33,255 nucleotides of DNA, taken from an uncultured Aeromonadales bacterium. GTDB lineage: Bacteria; Pseudomonadota; Gammaproteobacteria; Enterobacterales; Succinivibrionaceae. This document shows positions 25,002 through 33,255 of the stretch, piece after piece. Every line of letters begins with the position of its first letter. Position 1 is the first letter of the stretch. Made by a program: the position numbers and the translations under genes. The notes beneath the pieces are model-generated. The model was not told the origin of the DNA. It saw only the letters and a program-made list of their open reading frames with translations, and ran no database searches. The stretch lies in contig CACWLF010000017.1 of assembly GCA_902761645.1 (NCBI GenBank), positions 1 through 33,255 on the forward strand. The letters run 5' to 3'.

Positions 25002-26543
25002 CTAGTTTGCATTAGGTCTTAATGCAGGGAATAAAATAACATCTCTAATGGTATGACTGTTGGTTAAAAGCATTACCAGACGGTCAATACCGATACCTTC
25101 ACCTGCTGTAGGAGGCAAACCGTATTCAAGCGCTGTAACGTAATCGCCGTCATAGTACATTGCCTCTTCATCTCCTGCTTCCTTCTGCGCCACCTGGGCT
25201 CTGAAGCGTGCAGCCTGATCATCAGCATCATTCAATTCTGAGAATCCGTTTCCTAACTCTCTGCCGGCGATAAAGAATTCAAAACGATCGGTAAATTCAG
25301 GATTCTGATCGTTTCTGCGGGCCAGAGGAGAAACAGCGGCAGGGTATTCAGTAATGAAAGTAGGCTGAATCAGATGCTCCTCTGCAGTCTCTTCAAAAAT
25401 TGCAGAGTATACATGACCAAGTTCCCAGCTGTCCATCAATTCAATGTGCAGTCTCTTGGCTACAGCCTTAGCTCTTTCAAGATCATTCAAATCATCTTCG
25501 GTCACACCTGGAGCATATTTCAAAATAGCTTCCTTCATAGTCATCTTTTCGAAAGGCTTGGAGAAATCAATTTCAAAACCTTCTTCGCCAGGTTTTGCAT
25601 AAATAAACTTCGGAGAACCAAGAACCTCATTGGCAACATACTTGAATAAATCTTCAGTCAAAGTAATTAAATCATGATAATCAGCATAAGCCATATAGAA
25701 CTCGATCATTGTGAATTCAGGGTTATGACGAACATCAATACCTTCATTTCTGAAGTTACGGTTCAATTCAAATACACGTTCAAAACCGCCAACCACAAGT
25801 CTCTTCAGATACAGCTCCGGAGCAATTCTCAGATACATATCAATATCCAGTGCATTGTGATGTGTAATAAACGGACGTGCCGAAGCTCCACCGGGAATAG
25901 CCTGCATCATTGGAGTTTCAACTTCCATAAAGCGGTGATCAGTCAGGTATTTACGAATTGCCTGAATTGTGCGGGATCTGATCTGGAATGTTCTTCTTGA
26001 ATCTTCATTGGCAATCAAATCAAGATAACGCTGACGGCAGCGGGTTTCCTGATCGGTTAAACCCTTGAATTTTTCCGGAAGCGGACGAAGTGATTTGGTT
26101 AATAATCTGATTTTTTCAACATGAACTGTTAATTCACCGGTCTTGGTTTTAAAAACATAACCTTCCACACCGAGAATATCACCTAAATCCCACTTTTTGA
26201 AAACATCGTTATAAAAGCCTTCAGGAAGGTTATCTCGGGTAACATAAATCTGAATTCTGCCGCCCATATCCTGCATGGTAGCAAAAGAAGCTTTTCCCAT
26301 AATTCTGCGGGTCATCATTCTACCGGCGATTTTTACCTGAGGTTTCAATTCAGCCAGTTCTTCAGTTGACATATTTTCATACTTGGCGTGAATCTCATCA
26401 GAAATTGCATCACGGCGAAAATCATTTGGGAACGCAATGCCCTGTGCTCTGATTGCTTCCAGTTTTGCTCTGCGCTCAAGCATCACATTATTTAATTCCA
26501 AACCTGAGTCTTGAACTTCTTTAGTTTCTACCTGTTCAGTCAT
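25002..26543 (-). CDS. lysS: Lysyl-tRNA synthetase, class II
   Basis: This 513-residue enzyme charges tRNA-Lys with lysine (E. coli LysS is 505). The N-terminal OB-fold anticodon-binding domain spans about residues 60-165 ([26 protein letters not shown] in parts). The class II core includes motif 2, [18 protein letters not shown], and motif 3, [19 protein letters not shown], near the C-terminus. [14 protein letters not shown] and the ending ILFPALRP are typical of LysRS. AGGAT lies before the ATG. It begins 15 bp after prfB, the same operon order as in E. coli, and is closed by a strong terminator. Confidence 0.97.
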   Translation of the reverse strand: MTEQVETKEVQDSGLELNNVMLERRAKLEAIRAQGIAFPNDFRRDAISDEIHAKYENMSTEELAELKPQVKIAGRMMTRRIMGKASFATMQDMGGRIQIYVTRDNLPEGFYNDVFKKWDLGDILGVEGYVFKTKTGELTVHVEKIRLLTKSLRPLPEKFKGLTDQETRCRQRYLDLIANEDSRRTFQIRSRTIQAIRKYLTDHRFMEVETPMMQAIPGGASARPFITHHNALDIDMYLRIAPELYLKRLVVGGFERVFELNRNFRNEGIDVRHNPEFTMIEFYMAYADYHDLITLTEDLFKYVANEVLGSPKFIYAKPGEEGFEIDFSKPFEKMTMKEAILKYAPGVTEDDLNDLERAKAVAKRLHIELMDSWELGHVYSAIFEETAEEHLIQPTFITEYPAAVSPLARRNDQNPEFTDRFEFFIAGRELGNGFSELNDADDQAARFRAQVAQKEAGDEEAMYYDGDYVTALEYGLPPTAGEGIGIDRLVMLLTNSHTIRDVILFPALRPNAN

Positions 26544-26558
26544 TGTTTAATCCTATCT

Positions 26559-27656
26559 TTACAAACCTGATTTTAAACTTGCTTCTATAAACATATCCAG
26601 ATCTCCGTCCAGCACCGATTGAGTATTTCTGTTCTCAACGCCTGTACGCAAATCTTTTATTCGGGAATCATCCAATACGTATGATCTTATCTGGCTGCCC
26701 CAGCCGATGTCGGACTTGCTGTCCTCAACCGCCTGCTTTTCACTGTTTTTCTTGCGCAGCTCTATTTCATACAGTTTGGCTCTCAGCTGCTTCATCGCGC
26801 TTTCACGGTTGGCAATCTGTGAACGCTCATTCTGACATGTAACAACTGTATTAGTCGGAATATGGGTAATACGGACTGCAGACTCTGTTTTATTAATATG
26901 CTGTCCGCCGGCTCCGGATGAACGGAAAACATCGACGCGCAAATCCGCCGGATTGATAACAATCTCAATATTGTCGTCAACTTCAGGATAAACGAAAGCC
27001 GAACAGAACGAGGTATGCCGGCGGTTTCCTGAATCAAAAGGAGACTTGCGAACCAGACGGTGAACCCCTGTTTCAGTTCTCAGCCATCCGTATGCATATT
27101 CACCGGTAAACTTGATGGTTGCCGATTTGATACCTGCAACATCACCTTCCGAATATTCCACAATCTGAGGATTGAATCCATGATGGTCTCCCCATTTCAT
27201 ATACATGCGGAGCACCATTTCAGCCCAGTCCTGAGCCTCTGTTCCGCCGGAACCGGATTGAATATCCATATAGCAGTCAGCCTGATCGCTGCTGCCTGAG
27301 AACATGCGCTTGAATTCAAGATCTGCCAGTCTGGCTTCCAGTTTCTCAACTTCAGCTACCGCATCATCAAAAGCCGACTGATCATTTTCCTCCTGCGCAA
27401 GTTCAAGGTACGACTGAACGTCCTCTACGCCTGCTTCAAGTGCATCTATAGTGCCGACTGTCTGTATTAACTGATTCTTTTCCTTACTGAGTTTCTGAAA
27501 TTTTTCCTGATCATTCCACACATCAGGCTGTTCCACCTCTGCAGAAACCTCCTCCAGCCTTTCCTTTTTCTGACCGTAATCCAGGTAGCCTTTTATAGAG
27601 GCTGTTCTTTCCTTCAGATCTTCGATTTTTGCCAATACAGGATTTACTTCAAACAT
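26559..27656 (-). CDS. prfB: Peptide chain release factor 2 (RF2), encoded without a frameshift
   Basis: This 365-residue RF2 recognises UGA and UAA stop codons. It has the SPF tripeptide in RKSPFDSGN and the catalytic GGQ in [16 protein letters not shown], and it is collinear with E. coli RF2. In E. coli the frame is broken after Leu25 by an in-frame UGA with a +1 shift. Here the equivalent codons are CTG GAT (27584-27579), read straight through, and the internal Shine-Dalgarno-like AGGGGG is AAAGGC. The autoregulatory frameshift is therefore absent. Probable promoter: an extended -10 at 27684-27692. A weak GAG-rich ribosome site precedes the ATG. lysS follows after 15 bp. Confidence 0.97.
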   Translation of the reverse strand: MFEVNPVLAKIEDLKERTASIKGYLDYGQKKERLEEVSAEVEQPDVWNDQEKFQKLSKEKNQLIQTVGTIDALEAGVEDVQSYLELAQEENDQSAFDDAVAEVEKLEARLADLEFKRMFSGSSDQADCYMDIQSGSGGTEAQDWAEMVLRMYMKWGDHHGFNPQIVEYSEGDVAGIKSATIKFTGEYAYGWLRTETGVHRLVRKSPFDSGNRRHTSFCSAFVYPEVDDNIEIVINPADLRVDVFRSSGAGGQHINKTESAVRITHIPTNTVVTCQNERSQIANRESAMKQLRAKLYEIELRKKNSEKQAVEDSKSDIGWGSQIRSYVLDDSRIKDLRTGVENRNTQSVLDGDLDMFIEASLKSGL

Positions 27657-27683
27657 TACAGTACTCTCAGAATTTTTTTGAGC

Positions 27684-27692
27684 ATTCTAACA
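27684..27692 (-). promoter_or_regulatory. Extended -10 promoter of prfB-lysS
   Basis: On the minus strand TGTTAGAAT is a TGn extended -10 (TAGAAT), 28 bases before the prfB ATG. The -35 region is AT-rich without a clear hexamer. It lies in the 143-bp gap after recJ. Confidence 0.45.
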
Positions 27693-27799
27693 TATTTGAA
27701 GTAAAAATTTAATAAAACATTGAAGCAGATATCTTGATTGGCACTGTTACACATGCAGAGAAAAACATATTTTCATGTACAAACGCCATCAGAAATGAA

Positions 27800-29545
27800 T
27801 TATTCCAGAATCTGGTAATTTTCAACAATCAGCTGAACATACTTGTTGCCGCGCCATTCGGAAACTTCCATTTTATATCCAAGTCTCACACGGCGATGCC
27901 AGAAGTCCTCGTTTTTTGTTTCCTTGCTTGCATTAAAAATTATGGCGGAAAATTCTATATGCGAGTTTGCATAAACAACAGCAAGTTTCAAATGTTTATT
28001 GCCAAGAAGTTTTAAATGTTTGACAGTGAAGATTCCATCAAAGGTAGGATGTGCAAAATTATTTCCCCACGGTCCAAGAGACAGAATATATTCAGCAAAA
28101 TCAGGCACCAGGTAATTGATAGGAAGTTCACCGTCTGAATACCAGATATTTGAGAGATCATCGCTGTGAACATTCTCGCTCACAACCTGCTCAAATATCT
28201 GACTGAATTTTGCAAGATTTTCTCTTTTTATGGTCATTCCGGCCGCCATCGCATGCCCGCCAAAACGAAGCAGAATGTTCGGATAACGATTATTGATCTT
28301 CTCAAGCAAGTCCTTGATATGCAGATTATCGATAGATCGGGCCGAGCCCTTTAATTCCGAACCGTCCTCATTTGCAACGGCAAAAGCCACAGTAGGTTTA
28401 TAATAAACCTCCTTGATACGGGTTGCCACCAGACCGACAATTCCCTGATGATATGTTTCATCAAAAATAACAATACTGTTGCGGTTCTGCAAATCATAAT
28501 TCTTATCCAGATCATGAATTGCATCATTGTGCATCTGGGCTTCGATTTCCTTCCTTGTATTATTAACTCCGATCAGTTCGTTTACCAACTGTTCAACCTC
28601 ATGATCGTTATCGGAAAGCAGACAGTTTACACCTAAAGACATATTATCGATGCGTCCGGCAGCATTCAGAATAGGAGAAATCGCAAAACAAATGTCATTT
28701 TCATCTATTTTGGAAATGTCACGTTTGCATTTTTTCAGAATTACAGTGAAACTTTTGCAGCACTTGCCCTTGCGTATATTTTCAATGCCGTTTTTAATAA
28801 GAATTCTGTTGTTGTGATCGAGGGTTACCACATCGGCGATGGAGCCGACGGCGACAAGATCCACATAACGGGACATATTGGGTTCAGGAATATTTCTTGC
28901 TCTGAACCATCCCTGATTTCTAAGATAAGCTCTGAATGCCAGCATTAAATAGAAAATAACACCGACACCTGCCAGATTTTTGGATTTAAACCGGCAATTC
29001 TGCTGATTCGGATTAACAATCGCCTCGGCAGGAGGAAGCTGAGACAGAGACAAATGGTGATCAGTTACCAGGACCTTGATACCAAGTTCCTTGGCCTTCA
29101 ATACACCTTCGAAGCTGGTGATGCCGTTATCAACGGTAATTATCAGATCAGCACCGTGAGTATCTCTGATTATTTCAACGATTTTTTCAGAAAGACCGTA
29201 ACCGAGAACAACACGATCCGGTATAAAGAAATCCACATTTTTAAAGCCGAGAGCGCGCAGTGCACGTACAGCCAGCGTGGTACTGGTTGCTCCGTCAACA
29301 TCATAATCGCCAACAACCACAATCTTGGATTGTTCCTGCAAAGCCTGATACAGAATATCACATGCTTTGCCGATATCCTTCAAATCATCAAACCGCAGCA
29401 ATGAACGCAGAGAAAGATCAAGCTCACTTTCATCTTTAATTCCCCTGCTGAGCAGGATTTTTCTTACGATAGGATCGTAATTTGAAAACAATCTACTATG
29501 TTCATCGTACTTGCGGCGAACAAAAGGACGTGGTGTTGTCAGCAT
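27800..29545 (-). CDS. recJ: Single-strand DNA 5'-3' exonuclease RecJ
   Basis: This 581-residue DHH-family nuclease degrades 5'-ended single-stranded DNA in recombination and mismatch repair (E. coli RecJ is 577). Motif I is VVGDYDVDGATST (D80, D82, D84), then TVDNG, motif III TDHH (162-164), ILNAAGRIDN, and in the DHHA1 region RFGGHAMAAGMTI. A C-terminal OB-fold follows with YKMEVSEWRGNKYVQLIV. All metal ligands are present. The ATG lies one base after the dgkA stop (TAATATG) and has no ribosome site of its own, so translation is probably coupled. In E. coli recJ follows dsbC. Here it follows dgkA. Confidence 0.96.
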   Translation of the reverse strand: MLTTPRPFVRRKYDEHSRLFSNYDPIVRKILLSRGIKDESELDLSLRSLLRFDDLKDIGKACDILYQALQEQSKIVVVGDYDVDGATSTTLAVRALRALGFKNVDFFIPDRVVLGYGLSEKIVEIIRDTHGADLIITVDNGITSFEGVLKAKELGIKVLVTDHHLSLSQLPPAEAIVNPNQQNCRFKSKNLAGVGVIFYLMLAFRAYLRNQGWFRARNIPEPNMSRYVDLVAVGSIADVVTLDHNNRILIKNGIENIRKGKCCKSFTVILKKCKRDISKIDENDICFAISPILNAAGRIDNMSLGVNCLLSDNDHEVEQLVNELIGVNNTRKEIEAQMHNDAIHDLDKNYDLQNRNSIVIFDETYHQGIVGLVATRIKEVYYKPTVAFAVANEDGSELKGSARSIDNLHIKDLLEKINNRYPNILLRFGGHAMAAGMTIKRENLAKFSQIFEQVVSENVHSDDLSNIWYSDGELPINYLVPDFAEYILSLGPWGNNFAHPTFDGIFTVKHLKLLGNKHLKLAVVYANSHIEFSAIIFNASKETKNEDFWHRRVRLGYKMEVSEWRGNKYVQLIVENYQILE

Positions 29546-29546
29546 A

Positions 29547-29921
29547 TTATATGTAGGCTTTAACTAAAATAACTACCCATACCACTGCTGTCAGCCATAG
29601 CATGATAAAAACAGCGGCAGAACCTAAATCCTTAGCACGTCCAGATAATTCATTCCACTCATCGCCCATGCGATCAACCACTGCTTCAATGGCTGAATTT
29701 AAAATTTCAACGACCATCACAAGCCAAGGCATTAAAATCAACAGCAAACGTGATACAACATCAACAGCAGGTATGCAGACAGCAATGACTGTCATAATCA
29801 ACGTCAATACCAACTCCTGTCTGAATGCCGCCTCATTTACCCAAGCAGCTTTCAATCCTTGCAAACTGTATTTTCCGGCATTTACGATTCGCTTAAAACC
29901 TGTTACTCCTGTTTTAGACAT
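29547..29921 (-). CDS. dgkA: Diacylglycerol kinase DgkA
   Basis: This 124-residue trimeric inner-membrane enzyme phosphorylates diacylglycerol to phosphatidic acid and recycles lipid from membrane-derived glucan and lipid A modification. It closely follows E. coli DgkA: an amphipathic start with the conserved AAWVNEAAFRQE, then the catalytic segment VEILNSAIEAVVDRMGDE with the active-site Glu and Asn residues, and SGRAKDLGSAAV before the third helix. Three membrane helices are visible, at about 36-53, 56-78 and 101-122. AAGG lies before the ATG. It is translationally coupled with recJ, which overlaps its end within two bases. Confidence 0.96.
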   Translation of the reverse strand: MSKTGVTGFKRIVNAGKYSLQGLKAAWVNEAAFRQELVLTLIMTVIAVCIPAVDVVSRLLLILMPWLVMVVEILNSAIEAVVDRMGDEWNELSGRAKDLGSAAVFIMLWLTAVVWVVILVKAYI

Positions 29922-30071
29922 ATTAAACCTTCTGTACGACTAATTGAAAACATAATACCAAATTTTAAATGATAATTTTGTGATTAAAACTCTATATATT
30001 AGCGATTACGGTGCAATCGTTCACACGCTGAGCAACTGTCACAAAATTCATCATTTATTCTACACACATAT

Positions 30072-30109
30072 AAAAAAATTCTTAAAGGACCTATATCCAA
30101 TAAGAATTT
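30072..30109 (-). terminator. Intrinsic terminator of fis
   Basis: On the minus strand AAATTCTTA (30109-30101) pairs with TAAGAATTT (30084-30076) over nine base pairs with a 16-nt loop. Six to seven T residues follow (to 30072). It separates fis from dgkA. Confidence 0.8.
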
Positions 30110-30148
30110 CAAAAATTTAAACGGTTTATTACTTATCAGAGCAATAAA

Positions 30149-30451
30149 TTAATTAAGACAATACTTCTTCAATTTCTTTCTTAAAGTACCGCGATTAATA
30201 CCCATAATCTTGGCTGCTTTAGTCTGATTTCCTCTTGAATACTGCATTACCACATCAAAAAACGGTGCTTCAACTTCTGTAGAAACCAGTTCATACAAAT
30301 CCTCAACGGTTTTTCCCGGAGGTAACTGGGTGAAATAATTTCTAACCGCCTGCTCAACAGATTCTCTTAACGGAGTCTTTGTTGGTTCATGAGTTTGAGC
30401 ACTTATTGTTGTTGTAACTAATGTGCTGGCTTCACTGTTTTGCTCTAACAT
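30149..30451 (-). CDS. fis: Nucleoid-associated DNA-binding protein Fis
   Basis: This 100-residue protein (E. coli Fis 98) bends DNA, activates rRNA promoters and shapes the nucleoid. The C-terminal half is nearly identical to enteric Fis: [13 protein letters not shown] followed by the helix-turn-helix [22 protein letters not shown] (about 76-97). The N-terminal beta-hairpin region is more variable. AAGGA precedes the ATG. In E. coli fis is the second gene of dusB-fis. Here it stands behind its own promoter directly after prmA with no dusB. It sits about 3 kb from an rRNA operon. Confidence 0.97.
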   Translation of the reverse strand: MLEQNSEASTLVTTTISAQTHEPTKTPLRESVEQAVRNYFTQLPPGKTVEDLYELVSTEVEAPFFDVVMQYSRGNQTKAAKIMGINRGTLRKKLKKYCLN

Positions 30452-30497
30452 AATAATCCTTTTTTATAATATATTGTTTAAATAATAATCATCAATC

Positions 30498-30541
30498 TAA
30501 ATAGTGCGCGTATTATACACTATTTATGTGATTAAGATCAA
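30498..30541 (-). promoter_or_regulatory. fis promoter with GC-rich discriminator and 9-bp palindrome
   Basis: On the minus strand TTGATC (30541-30536), an 18-bp spacer and a perfect TATAAT (30517-30512) are followed by ACGCGCAC, the GC-rich discriminator typical of stringently controlled promoters. A perfect 9-bp inverted repeat, TAAATAGTG (30498-30506) and CACTATTTA (30518-30526), brackets the -10, like an operator. Confidence 0.75.
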
Positions 30542-30547
30542 AATAAA

Positions 30548-31423
30548 TTATCTTTTAATTCCCGATAACTGGCTCCATTCTTCACGAATATTCGGAGCAC
30601 TCATATCAAACCACTGTCCGTAAATCCGGTTAATCTCTTCAGCCTGAGACTCCAGGATGCCGGATAACGCTATATGACCTTGTTTTTTTACCAGTGACTG
30701 AAGCAAAGGTGCAAGTTCCCTTAGTGGACCGGCAAGAATGTTTGCCACCACAAGATCCGCATTCAATCCTTCCGGACGTTCATCAACCAGATAAAGTTCG
30801 AAATTCTTACTAACATTATTCCTTTCAGCATTATCCCTTGATGCCTGTATAGCCTGAGGATCAATATCTATACCTATTACCTTTTCAGCTCCTAATTTAA
30901 GGGCGGCAATAGCGAGAATTCCTGAACCGCATCCGTAATCAACAACTGTCTTTCCCTTCATATCAAAACCGTCGAGGAATTCCAGACACATGGCGGTAGT
31001 GGGATGGGTACCAGTTCCAAAAGCAAGCCCCGGGTCGAGCATGACATTTACTGCATTTATATCCGGGATTTCGCACCAGCTGGGGCAAATCCACAATTTT
31101 TTGCCAAACTGCATCGGGTGAAAATGTTCCATCCATTCTCTAACCCAGTCCTTATCTTCCAGTTGTTCAACTTTGCATTGAACCTGGCTACCCAAATTCT
31201 TTTCAATAAAACGAACGATCTTAAAAGGATCAACGTCTGCTTCGTATAAACCGATAACCACTGTATTGGCCCACAGTTTAGTGGTTCCCAACGGCGGTTC
31301 ATAAACAGGAGTATCCTGAGCATCCATATAGGTAACAGCCTGCGCTCCGGATCCCTGCAGCATTGAAGAAATCTTTTTTACTTTTGTCTCATCACACGAT
31401 ACTCTGATCTGAATCCAAGGCAT
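30548..31423 (-). CDS. prmA: Ribosomal protein L11 methyltransferase PrmA
   Basis: This 291-residue enzyme (E. coli PrmA 293) trimethylates amino groups of ribosomal protein L11 with SAM. The N-terminal substrate-recognition domain ([19 protein letters not shown], with [14 protein letters not shown] before the linker) is followed by a Rossmann-fold methyltransferase with [15 protein letters not shown], motif [28 protein letters not shown] and ANILAGPL. The ATG abuts the stop of the upstream membrane gene (TAAATG), with GAGGAG as ribosome site inside that gene, so the two are translationally coupled. The downstream fis gene has its own promoter. Confidence 0.97.
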   Translation of the reverse strand: MPWIQIRVSCDETKVKKISSMLQGSGAQAVTYMDAQDTPVYEPPLGTTKLWANTVVIGLYEADVDPFKIVRFIEKNLGSQVQCKVEQLEDKDWVREWMEHFHPMQFGKKLWICPSWCEIPDINAVNVMLDPGLAFGTGTHPTTAMCLEFLDGFDMKGKTVVDYGCGSGILAIAALKLGAEKVIGIDIDPQAIQASRDNAERNNVSKNFELYLVDERPEGLNADLVVANILAGPLRELAPLLQSLVKKQGHIALSGILESQAEEINRIYGQWFDMSAPNIREEWSQLSGIKR

Positions 31424-32809
31424 TTAGTGCTCCTCAACATAATCAGTTTTTTTTGATAAATCTAAAAATTCTCTCTGGGCAAATACAATTATCTTTGCTA
31501 CAACTGATGAAGCCACTCCGCTGCTTGACGCTGTAATAGTAACCTGTCGCTTCTTGTTTTCACAATAACTGTCGTAGCCGACACCTTTCAGTGCTTCCTC
31601 ATTTATAAAGTCCCGGTTGTAGTAATTTATGATAATATTGCGCTCATCGGACGATATATTGTTAATATTGTCAAAGCCACCGATAACCTTGATTATTCGT
31701 ATTGCAAGCAGACTTAAATCCTTCGAGTTTTTTCTATCCCGGATTATCCTGATATTCATGTTTTTCTGTTTTTTCAGTTTCCACGTCAGCCGTTTAAGAG
31801 AAACCTTTCTGATGACAAATAACGAAATGAAGAAATAAACTGCAACAATGAAAATCAAAATATAAATACTATGGTAATCTTCATAAATATTGTTTTTCAG
31901 TTCCGAGTAGAAGAGTACATCATAATCAAGATTTAAATTCAGCAGAATAACAAAAATCAAAGCTGCCAAAAAAGCATGAAGAAAAAACAATCCTGACCAG
32001 ATCCAAAGAATCATCAGCATTATGTACGGCTGAACCTGATTGAAAATTCCGGATAACAGACTGATCATCATCAGGAAAAATACCGGTAAAAATTTATAGG
32101 AATCCTGTTTTACAATAATTGCCAGCAGCATGGCAGCAACTCCGTAAATCGGAACAAAATTGGTTATGCTGGCATAGACGTACTGATGGGATATTGTATT
32201 AAGATACGGATCCCACATGATAAATTCAGCAAGATAATTGTCCAGCCCGAAAGGGATGGCGAGTTCGTAGGCAAACATGCAGACAAAACTTCTTATCTCA
32301 TTCGGTAATCCCATAATAATATTACTGGAATCATGTGATAAAAACAGCAGATCCAATACATAAAAAATCAAGACAACCAAAAAGAAGGTTATAACGCAAC
32401 CGATGAGCAAAATAGAAAGATTCAGCACTCGGGAAAAAATATAACGACGAAGATAAACCGTATTGGCAGTAATATGTGACGATAACGCTCCTGAAATAAG
32501 AGCTGCACAGAAAGATGATGCATATTCGGAATTATCATACTTCTGCAGATAGGAATGAAATAAAAACTGCAGGAAGAAATAAACAGCAACAGTACTTACA
32601 ACCTGCCAGCTCCTGGAAATATTAGGCTCAGTAAGAGAGGCAAAGATGGCAAACAATAAAGGTACGGAAAAAAGAATATATTTGCTGATCTCAATACCGG
32701 TTGCATAATAATCGGTATGGTATGTTCCAGTCTGAATAAGCTGCGCCAGGGGTAACAGAAATATTGGAAGCAACAAAAGTCCTACACGAAGTAAAAATGA
32801 CGATGGCAT
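31424..32809 (-). CDS. Degenerate PTS EIICB-like membrane protein
   Basis: This 461-residue protein has about ten hydrophobic segments in residues 1-335 and a soluble C-terminal domain. The segment SFVCMFAYELAIPFGLDNYLAEF (split here at 174-196) resembles the EIIC signature of the glucose/N-acetylglucosamine PTS family (...FLNRLLIPFGLHH...), with the histidine pair changed to D190-N191. Residues 363-440 resemble EIIB (LAIRIIKVIGGFDNINNI ... NEEALKGVGYDS). In the place of the phosphorylated cysteine, (C)xTRLR, it reads SSDERNI, so D388 by my alignment. It probably cannot pass phosphate and may be a sensor or a sugar channel. It is directly coupled to prmA, where E. coli has panF. The PTS assignment comes from motif recall and needs a profile search. 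A CRP-like site lies at its promoter. A weak GGTAG precedes the ATG. Confidence 0.65.
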   Translation of the reverse strand: MPSSFLLRVGLLLLPIFLLPLAQLIQTGTYHTDYYATGIEISKYILFSVPLLFAIFASLTEPNISRSWQVVSTVAVYFFLQFLFHSYLQKYDNSEYASSFCAALISGALSSHITANTVYLRRYIFSRVLNLSILLIGCVITFFLVVLIFYVLDLLFLSHDSSNIIMGLPNEIRSFVCMFAYELAIPFGLDNYLAEFIMWDPYLNTISHQYVYASITNFVPIYGVAAMLLAIIVKQDSYKFLPVFFLMMISLLSGIFNQVQPYIMLMILWIWSGLFFLHAFLAALIFVILLNLNLDYDVLFYSELKNNIYEDYHSIYILIFIVAVYFFISLFVIRKVSLKRLTWKLKKQKNMNIRIIRDRKNSKDLSLLAIRIIKVIGGFDNINNISSDERNIIINYYNRDFINEEALKGVGYDSYCENKKRQVTITASSSGVASSVVAKIIVFAQREFLDLSKKTDYVEEH

Positions 32810-32829
32810 ACCAATATCTACCTAACAAT

Positions 32830-32875
32830 ATAATAAATAACTTTATAAAAACATCAATTTGTGACAACGTGCACA
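32830..32875 (-). promoter_or_regulatory. Promoter with CRP-like site before the EIICB-like gene
   Basis: On the minus strand TTGATG (32857-32852), a 16-bp spacer and TATTAT (32835-32830) form a promoter with a start near 32823. TGTGA-N6-GCACA at 32860-32875 matches the CRP consensus at nine of ten core positions. Its centre lies about 44 bases before that start, near the class II activator position. Confidence 0.6.
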
Positions 32876-33170
32876 TTTTAACAAATATAGCCAAATCTTA
32901 AAAGTACAAAAGACATATAGATAAATATTTTTTAAACTTGATTAGTAAAATAAATCAAAGGGTAAAAAATACAGTCATGGTATGTGAACAACTCGAAAAA
33001 AATGAAACATACCGAACTTTACAAGCACTGATTAAAATAATGAAGATTCATATATCCCTGATTTGAAATGCATTCCAGGATAGTCAAAACATAGTGAATA
33101 CTGTTAACAGACATGAACCGGCTCAACCGACAGTACCGCAGGAATAGAAAAAAAAAGGAATACAGAAACA
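32876..33170. other. Intergenic region downstream of rRNA operon
   Basis: About 300 AT-rich bases. A 29-codon plus-strand frame from 32977 has no good ribosome site and I do not call it. I see no tRNA or repeat. Confidence 0.4.
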
Positions 33171-33171
33171 G

Positions 33172-33197
33172 AAAAGGCACCTTGAAAAAGGTGCCTT
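33172..33197 (-). terminator. rRNA operon terminator
   Basis: AAGGCACCTT (33174-33183) and AAGGTGCCTT (33188-33197) form a perfect 10-bp stem with a 4-nt loop. On the minus strand it runs into TTTTCTGTTT. It lies 14 bases after the 5S rRNA end. Confidence 0.92.
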
Positions 33198-33210
33198 GAC
33201 TTAAATACGG

Positions 33211-33255
33211 GATCCTGGCAATGACCTACTCTCACATAGCGAATGCTACACTACC
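33211..33255 (-). rRNA. rrf: 5S ribosomal RNA, 3' end (partial)
   Basis: The minus strand reads GGTAGTGTAGC...GTGAGAGTAGG then TCATTGCCAGGATC, matching the last 45 or so bases of bacterial 5S rRNA (E. coli: GGTAGTGTGGGG...GCGAGAGTAGGGAACTGCCAGGC). The gene continues past the right edge, so the rest of the rRNA operon lies to the right and is transcribed toward this window. The exact 3' end is uncertain by a few bases. Confidence 0.9.

Noticed and set aside
32977-33066. 29-codon plus-strand frame between the EIICB-like gene and the 5S gene
   Set aside because: Weak ribosome site and no hydrophobic or conserved feature. Such frames are expected by chance.
1-33255. CRISPR arrays, insertion sequences, phage genes, tRNA genes
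   Set aside because: I looked for regular repeats, transposase or integrase motifs and cloverleaf sequences and found none. Only visual reading was possible.

Overview
This is a 33 kb piece of a moderately AT-rich chromosome, read by eye with no database searches. Gene content and order point to a gammaproteobacterium: ydiJ next to menI, recJ-prfB-lysS, an Enterobacteria-like dgkA and fis, prmA upstream of fis, and a deaD with a DbpA-type RNA-binding domain. Short intergenic regions, feoAB, secreted proteins of unknown role and no visible aerobic respiratory genes would suit a host-associated anaerobe such as a member of the Succinivibrionaceae. That lineage guess is inference. No CRISPR array, insertion sequence, prophage or tRNA gene was seen.

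Layout. (1) 31-2194, plus strand: an RsmB-like rRNA cytosine methyltransferase, an exported flavodoxin and a small two-helix membrane protein, closed by a strong terminator. (2) 2499-10173, minus strand: a small unknown protein, an exported Sel1-repeat protein, deaD, then ydiJ-menI followed by a His-rich small lipoprotein. (3) 10396-15089, plus strand: three tandem paralogues encoding exported proteins, each with an N-terminal two-cysteine domain and a C-terminal transglutaminase-like domain with an intact Cys-His-Asp triad. Each copy has its own extended -10 promoter. The first copy has an ATA where its start codon should be and has lost its stop codon. (4) 15290-19430, plus strand: a possible 37-residue membrane peptide, a dihydroorotase and a chemotaxis receptor. 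(5) 19567-24644, minus strand: a TPM-domain membrane protein, a response regulator with an HD-GYP domain, and feoAB behind a promoter overlapped by a Fur-box-like sequence. (6) 25002-33255, minus strand: lysS, prfB, recJ, dgkA, fis, prmA, a degenerate PTS EIICB-like membrane protein, and the 3' end of a 5S rRNA gene with its terminator at the right edge.

How the genes work together. The right third is a growth and translation block: rRNA, Fis, PrmA, RF2 and LysRS, plus RecJ and DgkA. The fis promoter has a strong -10 followed by a GC-rich discriminator, as expected for a growth-rate-controlled gene. The most unusual items are the tandem transglutaminase-like cluster and the EIICB-like protein. 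The latter appears to lack the phosphorylatable EIIB cysteine, sits directly upstream of prmA, and has a near-consensus CRP site at a class II position in front of its promoter.
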